Positions 1 to 10,936 of a DNA stretch of 64,000 bases are shown here, in pieces. Location: NCBI GenBank assembly GCA_035048485.1, contig CM068590.1, positions 3,332,593 through 3,396,592 on the forward strand, in the 5' to 3' direction. Each line of letters opens with the position of its first letter. Within the stretch, counting starts at the first letter, position 1. This DNA comes from Pteria penguin (taxonomy: Eukaryota; Mollusca; Bivalvia; Pterioida; Pteriidae). Under the pieces are notes generated by a model. That model was given only the letters and a program-made list of their open reading frames with translations, searched no databases and was not told where the DNA came from. A program made the position numbers and the translations under genes.

Positions 1-108
1 TTAGTAAACGAGTCCGAAATGACAGCAATAAAATTGGATGTTTCCGGTACTTATTCATCAGATTTTCCTCTAAAAGTCGACTTCATCCTTTTGTTTTTAA
101 TTCATTAG
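1..108 (+). CDS. possible 3'-terminal exon fragment, unknown protein
   Basis: Frame 1 is open from the window edge for 35 codons and ends at TAG 106-108. The peptide includes LDVSGTYSSDFPLKVDF, which has a coding-like composition, unlike the repeat-derived frames nearby. A possible poly(A) signal AATAAA lies at 331-336, about 220 bases after the stop, so this could be the last exon of a plus-strand gene that begins outside the window. No family is recognised, and an open frame of 35 codons can arise by chance, so confidence is low. Confidence 0.18.
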   Translation, partial: LVNESEMTAIKLDVSGTYSSDFPLKVDFILLFLIH

Positions 109-340
109 AGGTTTTCATATACTTTATTGTGTGATATATCAAAGATTCGGCCACAGCAGTGTTATCTGTCTTTATAATATATAATTATTTTTACTGATAT
201 TTGACGTATAGCTGATTCTTAAATTTCAAGCTTAAATGTATTTTCTTCATTTTTCAGTTACAAAGCATGAAATGAAATTTATTTATTCTAGATCTAAGTA
301 CAAGTAGTTGTTTTAAATCTGTATTCGATCAATAAACTAT

Positions 341-341
341 T

Positions 342-391
<50 letters not shown>

Positions 392-392
392 G

Positions 393-474
<82 letters not shown>

Positions 475-481
475 CACCTAC

Positions 482-562
<81 letters not shown>

Positions 563-620
563 CATCCTGCCTGCCTGCCTGCCTGCCTACCTGCCATCCA
601 TCCATACTTCTTTCTTTCTT

Positions 621-653
<33 letters not shown>

Positions 654-668
654 TTTTCTTTCTTTCTA
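341..668. repeat. (TATC)n microsatellite grading into (CTGC)n and (TTTC)n
   Basis: About 220 bases of nearly pure TATC repeats are followed by short CTGC and CATC runs and then TTTC repeats. Confidence 0.97.
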
Positions 669-1526
669 TTCATTTATTACATTCATTCATTCATTTACAT
701 TTGATTTCAAAAAGCATAGTAGATTTACATGTACAATAGTATTATTTTAAAAAGTTACTGATCTTATGAAATCGTTCTTGCTAATGACATAAATATCCAT
801 AACGATGCATTGTTTTTGGACAATTTTATGGCAATGTTATTAGTTCACAGGCAATTAACGATACCATTTAATGAATTTCTTTTCCGCTAATTTAGTCAAT
901 TAGTAGTTTCCCCTTATGCATCATAATACGTGCGATTGAACAGAAATAACGCCGATGTCTGCAGAAAGTTATACATAGTTACTGTGCCGCTGGGTGTAGT
1001 TTGTACAAACAAAGACATATGGACGACTGACTCAGTAATCATGCGTGGGAACCATTAATAAAATCAATCGCTAGATTAAAGAATCCTGGCATGGTATTTA
1101 TAGAATAAAAAGGTGGATGACAAAGATACAGACGAGCACGCTGAAAAGATTTAATGTATATGTACATGCTATATTTGATAGACTAGAAAATTAGTACAAT
1201 TACTTTTCGTTTATTACAAAACATGAAGTTAATTCGGACATCTACTGGTCCTAGGGTATTTGCAAAAGAGTACTGTCATCCCATACATGTTCATTATTTA
1301 CGCTGCCTCTGTCCTGACTAACAAAGAATATTTCAAAATTTACTGTGAGGAAAGTTTAAAGCTGTATACCCTATGTTCGCATATTATATTTATTCTAAAT
1401 TGTTTTGATTATATATAAGCATAAAACATATTAAAAAAGGACCCTTGCAAATGTTGTGATCAAATTCGTCGAATTAAGTGAGATATGGCTGTCTAAAACG
1501 CGATGTTTGTAACTGACTGTAAAAAA

Positions 1527-1562
<36 letters not shown>

Positions 1563-2732
1563 ATAGATAAATAAATAAAGAGGTAATAAACTTGACGACC
1601 AACTTTTAATATCAGCATTCAAGTATGCTAAAGTTAGTATTTACTGAAATTGTTTTCTTTTGGAGTCTCCCTTCATCATATTTGTTTTGATTAAACTGCG
1701 CATGCGCGAAGTCAGGTTATGATTGTATTTATAGAATACCCTCTTTATTTACGAAGTATTTTCTTTTTATTTTGATATCTCCGAAGGTTTGAAGCAACAA
1801 AAAATGTTTTAACGCAAAGTTAATAACTTCAGCCATACGAGAAGAATACAGTTTTTGTTTTACGTGCCCTAATTTTTGAAATTATACCGAATTGTAGGGT
1901 ATACAACTTATAACTAAGGAGTATTTCCTTCATGCATATCTCGGTCCTTGGATAGATTTTTGTTTCTTAGTTGTCAATTCGAGCGAGCTAGATAAAAAAT
2001 ATTCTTCAGATATTTCAGTTTTCTTCAGTTTCGGTTTTGGGAATCATTGAAGCTACTGAACTTGTTGAAATACACATATGATGCAGATATCATAACACAC
2101 TTTAACACGCGAATAATTGAGCAACCAACCCCCCCCCCCCCCCAAAAAAAAAAGTCTAGTTAGGATTACTAGGGGTAAAGCTCGGGGTTTACCGTAGGAG
2201 ACAATACAACTTTACACACTTCAGTATGAATTCTACAGACTTGTTCATAAAATACTATCGGAAATGTGTAAGTGTTTACAAAATGTATCAAACTTTCACT
2301 TGTTTGAATGTCAAATATCTTAATCGTTTCTTTTATCGAATTGTCTTAGGAATTTGTGTCATGTTCTAATTTTTGAATTTACCACCCCAATTCAATTTTA
2401 AAAACTGGAACATGACAATTGCATTGCTTTCTTTGATAAAATCCGATGTTTTAACCCAACTGTTCCGAATGCTGGTTATCAAAGTACCAACGTCGAGTAT
2501 ATAATAACGAAGTATTCCGAACTCCGCTAAAATACTGATTCCGCTAAAATAAACTTAATGCAGTGCTGGATATGAATAAATAAGAAAAATATATATATAT
2601 ATATATTTTAAAAAGATATGAGGACTTTTTTAGCCGAAGAAATTTCAATAACCATAAATGAGACACCCTCACACTGATTACTCATGGTTACAATTTACGG
2701 GACTATAAACTCACCGCATTGCTTTATTTATC

Positions 2733-2733
<1 letters not shown>
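669..2733. other. anonymous AT-rich intergenic sequence
   Basis: I see no convincing exon or transposon here. It holds only short simple repeats: (AAAT)n at about 1527-1579, a C run followed by an A run at about 2129-2152, and (AT)n at about 2588-2605. Confidence 0.6.
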
Positions 2734-2801
<68 letters not shown>

Positions 2802-2803
2802 CA
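2734..2803. repeat. (TTA)n microsatellite
   Basis: A pure ATT/TTA run. The poly-Leu and poly-Ile frames across it are artefacts of the repeat. Confidence 0.95.
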
Positions 2804-3132
2804 TTGTTGTTGTTTATTATTATTATATTTTTTTTTGTAAGAGGTATGTGCAGTACTTACATTTTACTAAGTATACGCAAAAGGAATATCAACAACCATA
2901 CTCTAATAGCCGGGGAAAGGGAAAGGGGACGCCCCCCCCTCCCCCCGTGCACTAGTTTGGCCGATCATGGGCCGATTTTTTTATCAAGTGTAGAAGGAGG
3001 CGAAATTCAGGGTTGTCCTCCTTTTCCACCTTTGAAATGCTTCCTACGTCCCTGGTATAAACGTATGAAATCAGAACAAGAACAGAACAGAACAATGCCG
3101 GTAGGTAGAAAGTCGTACTATGGAAAAAAAAG

Positions 3133-3133
<1 letters not shown>

Positions 3134-3214
<81 letters not shown>
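3134..3214. repeat. (TA)n microsatellite
   Basis: About 80 bases of uninterrupted TA dinucleotides. Confidence 0.97.
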
Positions 3215-3217
<3 letters not shown>

Positions 3218-3382
3218 CGTTACCGCATTTCCATATAGAACATATAAAATAGTTTCCGATGATTGATTTACTATGAAGGAAAGACCATCTCTATGAAAGT
3301 GGACATACATCTCTGCTAGCTGAATTTGAATTCTTAGTGGAGTTTGAAATAATAATAAATATATATAAAGAGGTTTATTTTA

Positions 3383-3592
3383 CCCACACCTGATATTTCC
3401 CACATTCCCTGCACTCGCCCCTGAATTTTCCCACTTTCCCTGTACCCACTTCTAAAATTTCCCACGTTCCATGTACCCACCCCTGAAATATTCCACTTTT
3501 CCTGTACCCACTTTTGAAATTTCCCACTCTTTCCTGTACCCAGCCCTGACATTTCCCACGTACCCTGTACCCACTTCTGAAGTTTCCCACTG
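3383..3592. repeat. 30-bp minisatellite, about 7 copies
   Basis: Units resemble CCTGTACCCACTTCTGAAAT followed by TTCCCACTTT. A 30-bp stop-free unit keeps two minus-strand frames open with a 10-residue period. I do not think these frames are genes. Confidence 0.9.
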
Positions 3593-3595
3593 CCG

Positions 3596-4105
3596 CCATG
3601 TCGCTTAAATATTGCTGTTTGAAGAAAGACCAATATTTACTCAAAAACTCAAATGGAACAGAATCAACAAAAACGTCCTGAATGACAACACGATCGCTTC
3701 CGAATGTTGATCTTCGATTATGAAAAATGCCGAGAGATCGATCGCTGCAATTTCAAGCAATATTAGAACAGTGTATGCATGGCTATTAAATAATTGATAC
3801 ATGAGATCGTCAATTTATCGTCATTTAGCACCGTGGTCAATATTAACATGAAGATTGTATAACTATAGGGCATCTGGTACAAGAAAAGGAGATAAAAAAA
3901 GGGGGGTTGATGTATACCATTATTCAATACATGTACTAGAGTACTAAATACAATCATGTATGTGCATTTTAAATAGGACGTTATGTTTTATTTTATTTCA
4001 TGTATATATACTAAGACATATCTTTTGAAATCATTGATAGTTAATAAGTATACATATCAAGCGTCTGGATGATGCAGATGAGATTTACACTACCACCCAT
4101 TCATT
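3596..4105. other. anonymous spacer
   Basis: No exon, repeat family or RNA gene is recognised between the 30-bp minisatellite and the Harbinger-like MITE. Confidence 0.5.
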
Positions 4106-4108
4106 TTA

Positions 4109-4345
4109 GGGAGCAACCATTTGATTTTTAAAGGGGGTGGGACAGGAAGACTTTCACCGACCTGAATATTTTTTTGTTTTTTTTGCCCAATTTCAGAGCC
4201 GGATTTATTTTTTCTTTATTTTTTTATTTTGCCGGCCCTTCATGCCGGAATAACCCCCCCCCCCTCCCCCCAATTTGAGCCGGACCTTTTTTTTATAGAA
4301 AGTCTTCCTGCCCCCCCCCCCCCTAAAGAGCAAATGGTTGCTCCC
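4109..4345. mobile_element. Harbinger-like MITE with long terminal inverted repeats
   Basis: The ends are GGGAGCAACCATTTG and CAAATGGTTGCTCCC, and the inverted repeats extend inward for about 45 bp through AGGAAGACTTTC / GAAAGTCTTCCT. TTA flanks both ends (4106-4108 and 4346-4348). A 3-bp TTA target duplication with G-rich ends is typical of PIF/Harbinger-derived MITEs. There is no coding capacity. Confidence 0.75.
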
Positions 4346-4870
4346 TTAATACCCAGTTTCTGCGCTCGTCTCCCACGGTCAAAGCGGAAAGAACGATAAC
4401 TCTGCACGGACGGATGACATTTATCATCGAAGTGCGCGCTTTTTTGTACTTTAAAGAAATAAATGTGAATTATAGTCTAACAAGATAAATCACCGAATTA
4501 ATTGTTTTCTAGTAAATCATACACCACACTTTATTGCGCGACACGATTAAGTTAATCTATAACTTTGTCTAGATTACGCTCTATGCTGATTATGGGATTA
4601 AGTTAATCCCGTCCGACGATTACCTACATCCTGGTACAAAGATAGGGTGTGGAAAAGTTCAGAGAAACAATGCCATGATGGATACGTTCTCAACGGTAAA
4701 TGTTATTATCTGAAACCATATCTATGTATCATATTTTTACAAAATACCACTTTTGTCTTTTGATTAATTAAATGTTCTGCAATAACCAGCTGGGTGTCGT
4801 AACGTATTACGGAATCCGTATACATGGCAGAGGCTGGTACATTAAGATCCCCCGAAATGTATACAAAAAG

Positions 4871-5442
4871 AATGCTCGAAATCAGGTCAAAGATTACTGC
4901 GTATAATAGCACGGATATTCGGCATCAGGTCAACGATTACTGGCTACAAATACCACGGGTACTCGGCATCAGGTCAAAGATCAGAAGCCATAAATAGCAC
5001 ACACACTCAGTATCAGGTCAACGAATTCTGGCTATAAATAGCACGGATATTCGGCATCAGGTCAACGAATTCTGGCTATAAATAGCACGGGTACTCGGCA
5101 TCAGGTCAAAGATCAGAGGCTATAAATAGCACAGACACTCGGCATCAGGTCAAATATCATAGGTTATAAATACTACGGATACTCGTCATCAGGTCAAAGA
5201 TCACAGGCTATAAATAGCACGGATACTTGGCAACAGGTCAAAGATCACATACTATAAATAGCACGGATGCTCGGCACCAGGAGAAAGATCAAAGGCTATA
5301 AATAGCACAAACACTCGGCATCAGGTCAACGATTTCTGGCTGTAAATAGCACAGATACTCGTCACTAGATCAAATATCATATGCTATAATAGCTCGGATA
5401 CTCGACATCAGGTGAACAATTACTGGCTACAAATAGCGCTAC
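4871..5442. repeat. 44-bp minisatellite, about 13 copies
   Basis: Each unit contains ACTCGGCATCAGGTCAAAGA followed by CTATAAATAGCACGG. Landmarks recur every 40-47 bases. Most units carry CTATAAATAG, a match to a TATA-box consensus, so the array is a row of TATA-like motifs. No transcript start can be inferred from sequence alone. Confidence 0.88.
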
Positions 5443-5926
5443 AGAGAGTACCCTCGTTCAAATATAAAGGTAAAACAACTGATGTATACAAAAACGTTTC
5501 GCCACAATGTGGATGTAAATAATATATGAAACGTAATTAAAATCACAGCCTTGATGACATCTAAAAAAATCAAATTCTTTCAAATACTTGGGAATACTCC
5601 ATACTCTTAAAAAAGAACAGGGGGTGGGGGGGGGGGGGGGGGTTTATGACGAAAGAATGTTTACAATCATTTGCATATATCGAGCTTTCTAATACGGACG
5701 CATCATAATTTGGATGTAACCAATAGAATGACAGAGCGACATATGAGTAATATCAAGTTTCGATTTAATTTCAATTCCCGCCAATTTCCTCTATGTGAGG
5801 ATTTTTGGGCCTGACATTTCCGACTAACTTTATATGTATGCAATTTTCGACGCAATCTTTGATATTGGATATAATGCTCAACTTTAGTGAAGTTCAGTCA
5901 CTGTTCCTGATTATACATACATATAT
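5443..5926. other. anonymous spacer with a poly(G) run
   Basis: A G run lies at about 5620-5641. Nothing else is recognised. Confidence 0.5.
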
Positions 5927-5974
5927 ATAACTTTCATCTGTTCTGTTAGCGCTAACAGAACAGATGAAAGTTAT
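5927..5974. repeat. 48-bp perfect palindrome
   Basis: Two 24-base arms meet at 5950/5951 with no spacer. The centre reads TTCTGTTAGCGCTAACAGAA. Flanking bases do not continue the symmetry. I see no element ends around it. Confidence 0.95.
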
Positions 5975-6051
5975 GTTTCATTTTTAATATACCAAACGGT
6001 ACCAAGAACATTGTTAATATTTTCAATATTTTAATATAAATAAAGAAATAC

Positions 6052-6196
6052 CTCAGACCCTAAAACCTTCCGAAAGGAATCAGCCTTCTCAGCATATTGT
6101 AAGCTTTTAAGTCGATTATTAATTTTCAGACTCTTGTCCTTGTAGGCTTGTATGAGAGCGGTCCTGTAGTTAAAGATGCCCGTTTCGTTTTTAAAC
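6052..6196 (-). CDS. possible internal exon, unknown protein
   Basis: On the minus strand a CTCTAG acceptor is followed by 145 bases that stay open for 48 codons. They end at a GAG|GTATTT donor. The peptide begins FKNETGIFNYRTALIQAYKD and continues with a lysine- and leucine-rich, helix-like stretch. Composition and the open frame suggest coding sequence, but the polypyrimidine tract is poor and no neighbouring exon was found. It does not resemble the FABP family, so it is unlikely to belong to the exon at 13376-13484. It could be a real exon, an exon relic or chance. Confidence 0.28.
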
Positions 6197-6559
6197 CTAG
6201 AGTTGATCTATTTTTGTCTTAAATACAATACTAGATAAACTTGTGAAGTTTAAATAGCGCTTCTATTAATGCTTCCTTGACTACAGACAGCCTTTTGATC
6301 CCACTGAAGGAACAAAATTATGGTACAAAAGTAGGTATATGCAATTGTGATACGGTAATGTTTAAACATTTTTATAGGAGGGAAAAGTAAAGATAAAGAT
6401 AAGTTTTTCGTAAATGATATCAGTGTTTTATAAAAAAGATTATTTTCCTATGAATTATGGCAAATATAACTTTTTACATAATAGCTGTATTCCTAACCGA
6501 AGTGCAAGATCTCTCTCTCTCTCTCTCTCTCTGTCTGTCTCTCTGTCTCTCTGTCTTTT

Positions 6560-6771
6560 GTTGTATATATTATGTATAATAATATGGGTTTACAAAAATC
6601 AAATGAAGCAATTGTTGCTATATTTATTTCGTTTATTAATAGTTAAGACTTAAATTTTGAATTAAAAAAAAATAGAAAAATTAAGTCTTAACTATTAATA
6701 AACGATATGAGTTTAGCAACAATTGCTTCATTTGATTTTTGTAAACCTATATTATTATACATATATACAAC
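6560..6771. mobile_element. fold-back inverted-repeat element
   Basis: The arm at 6560-6653 is repeated in inverse at 6681-6771 with a 27-base AT-rich spacer. Both arms contain CAAATGAAGCAATTGTTGCT or its complement, with few mismatches. CT/GT microsatellite flanks the left arm (6511-6556), and a C run, (CA)n and (CT)n flank the right (6773-6827). This is probably a fold-back MITE; no target duplication is clear. Confidence 0.7.
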
Positions 6772-6773
6772 AC

Positions 6774-6804
<31 letters not shown>

Positions 6805-6936
6805 ACTCTCTCTCTCTCTCTCTCTCTTGGGGGACGAAACTATTACTTTATTGACTCTATTTCTTATCTTCAATACAGTAAAATGGGGCTCGTAAAAAGG
6901 TTCTCCGCCGAGAGTTCTACTCCCTTCTTTTTCCTT

Positions 6937-7031
6937 TTTTTTTTTTTTTGGTAAGGGGGGAGGGGGGGGGGGGAGTAGAGAGATCGGTTGTAAAGTGGGG
7001 GGTGGGGTGGGGGGGTAGAGGGTGGAGTGGA
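6937..7031 (+). repeat. G-rich tract with quadruplex potential
   Basis: Several runs of four or more G within about 90 bases, preceded by a T run. It satisfies the simple G3+N1-7 quadruplex rule several times. Function unknown. Confidence 0.6.
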
Positions 7032-7120
7032 GGAATCGGTTGTAAGTTGTGGAATTTCTGGGGAGTTGTGGCTAGCTTAACAGGAGACGCTCACTCCTCC
7101 TGGATACTTGTTCTTACATC

Positions 7121-7664
7121 TGGGTACCAGGGTCCATGAATGTCCACTGTGATACCTTATTATAAGTACCACAGTGACATGGCACCAGGAGTCCATGAAT
7201 GTCCACTGTGGTACCTTGCTGTTAATACCACAGTGACATGGTACCAGGTGTCCATGAATGTCCACTGTGGTAGCTTGCTGTTAGTACCACAGTGACATGG
7301 TACCAGGGGTCCATGAATGTCCACTGTGGTAGCTTGCTGTTAGTACCACAGTGACATGGTACCAGGTGTCCATGAATGTCCACTGTGATACCTTGCTGTT
7401 AGTACCACAGTGACATGGTACCAGGTGTCCATGAATGTCCACTGTGGTATCTTGCTGTTAGTACCACAGTGACATGGTACCAGGGGTCCATGAATGTCCA
7501 CTGTGGTAGCTTGCTGTTAGTACCACAGTGACATGGTACCAGGAGTCCATGAATGTCCACTGTGGTACCTTGCGGTTAGTACCACAGTGACATGGTACCA
7601 GGGGTCCATGAATGTCCGCTTTGAAACCTTGCTATTACATGTAGTGCCACAGTGACATTGCACC
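7121..7664. repeat. 59-bp minisatellite, about 9 copies
   Basis: The unit runs CATGGTACCAGGGGTCCATG, AATGTCCACTGTGGTAGC, TTGCTGTTAGTACCACAGTGA. Each unit contains an inverted pair, CACTGTGGTA and TACCACAGTG, around a 12-base loop, so every copy could form a hairpin. Internal units differ by only a few bases, while the outer ones are more diverged. Confidence 0.95.
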
Positions 7665-7913
7665 AAATATTATCGTATTTACGTTATTTTCTTTGTTATT
7701 GTTATGTAAAACGATATTATCATTTCTATGGAATGTAGATATCTTGTAAAACACAACATGAAAGATGTATTTTAATTGTGACAAGCAAATTCAGAGAATT
7801 GTGGTATCCCGTTTTCGGGGTTCTAGCAGTAAAGGTGCAGTGATCTGTGACATATTGTCATGGTTGTGCATGTCTATATGTATGTGCAGCGGAAAAGTTT
7901 GATAATATTATAC

Positions 7914-8175
7914 TAGATTCTAACATGATAGAGAATCAAAGGTCATGGTCAAAGGTCACGGTTAAGGTCACATGATAAAAAACTTTGGTACCAACGGAAA
8001 GTTATTGCAATAAGGGACACACATGACGATTATGAAGACACTACGTCTTACGGTTAAAAAAGTTATGACCAAGGTTAAAGTTTTTGTGACAAACTGACAG
8101 ACAGACAGACAGACGGATGGTCAGACCAATGAGATTTAATATCCCCACGCTTTCGCGAAAAGTGGGGGACAAAAA
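7914..8175. mobile_element. non-autonomous interspersed repeat with AGGTCA-type motifs
   Basis: Contains AAAGGTCATGGTCAAAGGTC, a (CAGA)n tract at about 8096-8113 and a GGGGGACAAAAA end. Related sequences occur at 44594-44760, 49908-50178 and 50695-50990, so it is a dispersed family. Exact ends and superfamily are unclear. Confidence 0.5.
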
Positions 8176-8464
8176 ATATAGTTGACAAATTTTTTTATCT
8201 TAGGATTTTACGAAAGTGTTATGAAAAGATAAAAAAAATCCCAGCAAAACAACCTTCTTTGTAATGTAGAAAACAATGTTTACTCCAAAAACAAATTAGT
8301 TTTATCTGAATTTTAATCACAATTCTCTTTACCCTCTTTTTGACATTTGTGTATCTAGCGTTGTCCTCTATGGAATTTTCATTCCTTGCAAAATATAAAA
8401 AATATTCATTTAGACTTTTTTTCGAATTAATATAGGTGTTAAAACTCTACAGCAAATACCATTG

Positions 8465-8752
8465 TATTGATAGATTGATTGGATATTATTTTACGTCACT
8501 CCTCGATTATTTCACGTATATGGCGACGGCATCTGCCTGATGCATTGGCCATTGCATAGAAATTTAAACATTCGCAACGGACCCACCCCAAGCAGTGAGG
8601 TACCTTTTACGTGCTACGCCTACCGGGACACGGGACCTCGGTTTTTACTGTCTCGTCCGAAAGACACAACACCGGTGCGCCCAGGGCGGGAGTCAACTTA
8701 AGACCTCTCGATAACGAGCCGAGCACCTTATCCACTAGGCCACACCGGTTTG
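8465..8752 (-). mobile_element. tRNA-derived SINE (family B), near full length
   Basis: On the minus strand the head reads CCGGTGTGGCCTAGTGGATA (A-box region) and continues to a degraded B box. The body ends in the ACGTGAAATAATCG / ACGTAAAA / CAATCAATC type tail shared with the other family B copies. The element is flanked by AATACCATTG at 8455-8464 and 8753-8762, a 10-bp target-site duplication. Confidence 0.85.
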
Positions 8753-8793
8753 AATACCATTGGAACACTGACTTTTATTTATTTTAGAAAAAT

Positions 8794-8912
8794 AAAAAAT
8801 CATCACGTAGTGAAAAAAAATCATAACATAGTGAAAAAATCATAACATAGTGGAAAAAAAAAATAATCATAACATAGTGGGAAAAAAATCATAACAGTGA
8901 AAAAAAAATCTT
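8794..8912. repeat. about 20-bp AT-rich tandem repeat, 6 copies
   Basis: Repeated AATCATAACATAGTG followed by A runs of variable length. Confidence 0.85.
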
Positions 8913-9225
8913 CGCATATATCTTCCATCTCGTGCACTCTACGACTCCATTATTATGGAGTCTTGTTTTAGTAATTTATCCAATGAACTGTGAGATAACC
9001 TATGATGTAAAAACTGGAATGCAAACGTTTTTTAGTACGTTATCAGATTTGGGTTTGAATGATTGATGGCTAAATTATGAAAATCTTGATAATAAACATG
9101 TTGGGCCTTTTGTTATGGAGACAAATGGGTTCCGATAAAGAAACGATTATGCCTGAAATCATTCCATCTTCTAAGTGTTTTCTGCATCAAAATATTATTT
9201 ATCAAGTCATTTTTAAAGTACAGGC

Positions 9226-9464
9226 GAGTCGGCGTTGCTCATTCAGTGAGGTGCTTATCTCATGACCGAAAGGTCGCTGGTTAGACTCCTGCCAGCGGCT
9301 GGTCGACTGCTTGTCTTTCGGATTGATTGATTATTGTTTTACGTCATTCCACGATTATTTCACGTATATGGTGACGGCATCTGCTTGATGCATCACATAG
9401 AAATTTACATCTTTAAAACAGACCCACCCGAAGCACTGAAGAATTTTTACGTGCTACGCCCACC
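9226..9464. mobile_element. composite of two SINE pieces
   Basis: At 9226-9320 a plus-oriented tRNA-like head is visible, with a B-box-like GGTTAGACTCC, ending in TTGTCTTTCGGA. It joins a minus-oriented family B SINE body at 9327-9464 (TTTTACGTCATTCCACG and downstream). That second SINE is interrupted at 9464 by the MITE and resumes at 9849. Confidence 0.65.
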
Positions 9465-9848
9465 CAATCTGATTAAAACAATATCTTTATTTCGCTTCTC
9501 TATTTGCCCTATTGCAGATAAAGATCTGGCGAAACTCCGTAAGGGGTCATGTTCTGGTGAACTCTGATGACGTTTCAGTCACCGAAACCGTTATTTCCCA
9601 TAGCCAATCAATGACTCGGCTAGACACGTGATAGTGACGCAATATGTAACAAACACTGTTCAAAAACTACCTTGTTTGTCACGCACGCTGGAGATGTTTA
9701 TTTCATTCCCATGAATTTGTAGCCGATTCACTGATTGGCTGAGAATCAGAGTTCACCAGTACATGACCTCTAACGGAGTTTCGCCAGATCTTTATCCGCA
9801 ATAGGGCAAATAAAGAAGCGGAATAAAGATATGGTTTTAATCAGATTG
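9465..9848. mobile_element. 384-bp MITE nested inside a SINE
   Basis: Terminal inverted repeats of about 100 bp begin CAATCTGATTAAAAC and end GTTTTAATCAGATTG. The element splits a family B SINE: ACGCCCACC at 9456-9464 and ACGCCCATC at 9849-9857 form a 9-bp target duplication with one mismatch. There is no coding capacity. The superfamily is not settled; a 9-bp duplication would fit Mutator-like elements. Confidence 0.85.
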
Positions 9849-9964
9849 ACGCCCATCGTGACACGGTCCTCGTTTTTCACAATTTCATCCGAAAGACAGG
9901 TTACCATTGCAACCATGCCGGGGGTCGAACCCGGGTCTTCCGATCTAGAGCCGAGCACCTCATT
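9849..9964 (-). mobile_element. head half of the SINE interrupted by the MITE
   Basis: Contains the minus-strand B box GGGTTCGACCC and AGGTGCTCGGCTC, continuing the SINE from 9464. Confidence 0.7.
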
Positions 9965-10130
9965 TGTCTTTCGGGTGAGTCAATAACGACCAATGTCCTA
10001 TAGCATAGTAGACGTATGGCACGTAAAAGATCTCTCGGTGATTGGAATGGGTCCTTTGTATGGGAAGGTACTGCCACCGTGCAAAGACATGTACAACGAT
10101 ATTCGTTTAACGTAAAACAAGAATCAAGCA
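9965..10130 (+). mobile_element. plus-oriented family B SINE body fragment
   Basis: TGTCTTTCGGGTGAGTCAAT through GGCACGTAAAAGATC and ACGTAAAACAAGAATCAA. It abuts the preceding SINE head to head. Confidence 0.6.
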
Positions 10131-10204
10131 TTAAAAGCACAGTCATATTAGTTTAACCGTTTGTATATACAACGTATGATGTTTGTTAGTAAGGTGTGTA
10201 TTTC

Positions 10205-10320
10205 ATCACATCTTCCCCTTGGAAATGATGGGTCAAAAAACGACGTTTCCATAGGAAATTAAAGGCGTCATTATTGTTTTAGGTCAGATACTGTCCGAAA
10301 TGGAAAATAACTGTGTTTAA
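10205..10320. mobile_element. half copy of a GGAGTTACTTCCCATT-type MITE
   Basis: Shares TTTTAGGTCAGATACTGTCC and the AATGGAAAATAACTGTGT end with the fuller copy at 38389-38577. Confidence 0.5.
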
Positions 10321-10334
10321 GAAAAGATGCAATA

Positions 10335-10447
10335 CAGTAACGGCATCTCCCTGATGCATCACGCAGATAGTTGGACTTTATAAAACGAATCGTAGCACTG
10401 ATGATTTTTACGTCTCGACGTCTACCGTTACACCAGGATCTCGGTTT
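10335..10447 (-). mobile_element. family B SINE fragment
   Basis: Retains ACGGCATCTCCCTGATGCAT and a diverged CCGTTACACCAGGATCTCGG. The head is missing. Confidence 0.5.
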
Positions 10448-10454
10448 TAACCAT

Positions 10455-10590
10455 GGTATTAAATAATAATAATAATAATATAAAGAAATAGAATAAAAAA
10501 AAAATAGAATAAAATAAAAAATAGAATAGAATAAAATAAAATAAAATAAAATAAAATAAATAAATAAATGAAAAGGAAAAAAAAAAAAAC
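10455..10590. repeat. A-rich simple sequence, (AATAA)n-like
   Basis: Runs of AATAA, AATAG and AAATAA followed by poly(A). Long Phe/Leu frames across it are repeat artefacts. Confidence 0.9.
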
Positions 10591-10629
10591 AGGACGCCAA
10601 ACAAGCCGCCCACGGGACTAATCCAGAAT

Positions 10630-10775
10630 CTTTTGAAAAGAGGAAAAGAAGCCGACACGCTACCCAATGGACTAAAATTCATGACCTTGTTTAGTGGAAA
10701 AAGAAGCCGACACGCCAATCAGTGGACTAAAATCCATTACCTTGGTTAGTGGGAGAAAAGTCGACAAGCCACCAC
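10630..10775. repeat. about 55-bp tandem repeat, 2.5 copies
   Basis: AGAAGCCGACACGC and AGTGGACTAAAATCCATTACC recur at about 55-base spacing. Confidence 0.7.
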
Positions 10776-10936
10776 TTGACGCGAACCCTGTACCTCTTGA
10801 ACAAGGACAATAATATTAAGTCGTAATACAAACCGAGGTTACAGATGTAGTAATTAGATATTAATACATTAAAATGAGTCGTCAAGGAGAGATAAGAGGC
10901 TGACCTAAGTAAGACAGACTTTTTCCTGGAACAGAA

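Noticed and set aside
2684..3238. 184-codon plus-strand frame with poly-Leu and Tyr-Ile repeats
   Set aside because: It is made of (TTA)n and (TA)n microsatellites joined by anonymous sequence.
3375..3644. Open minus-strand frames with a 10-residue Gly/Trp/Val-rich period
   Set aside because: The period equals the 30-bp minisatellite and two frames stay open at once. The unit simply lacks stops.
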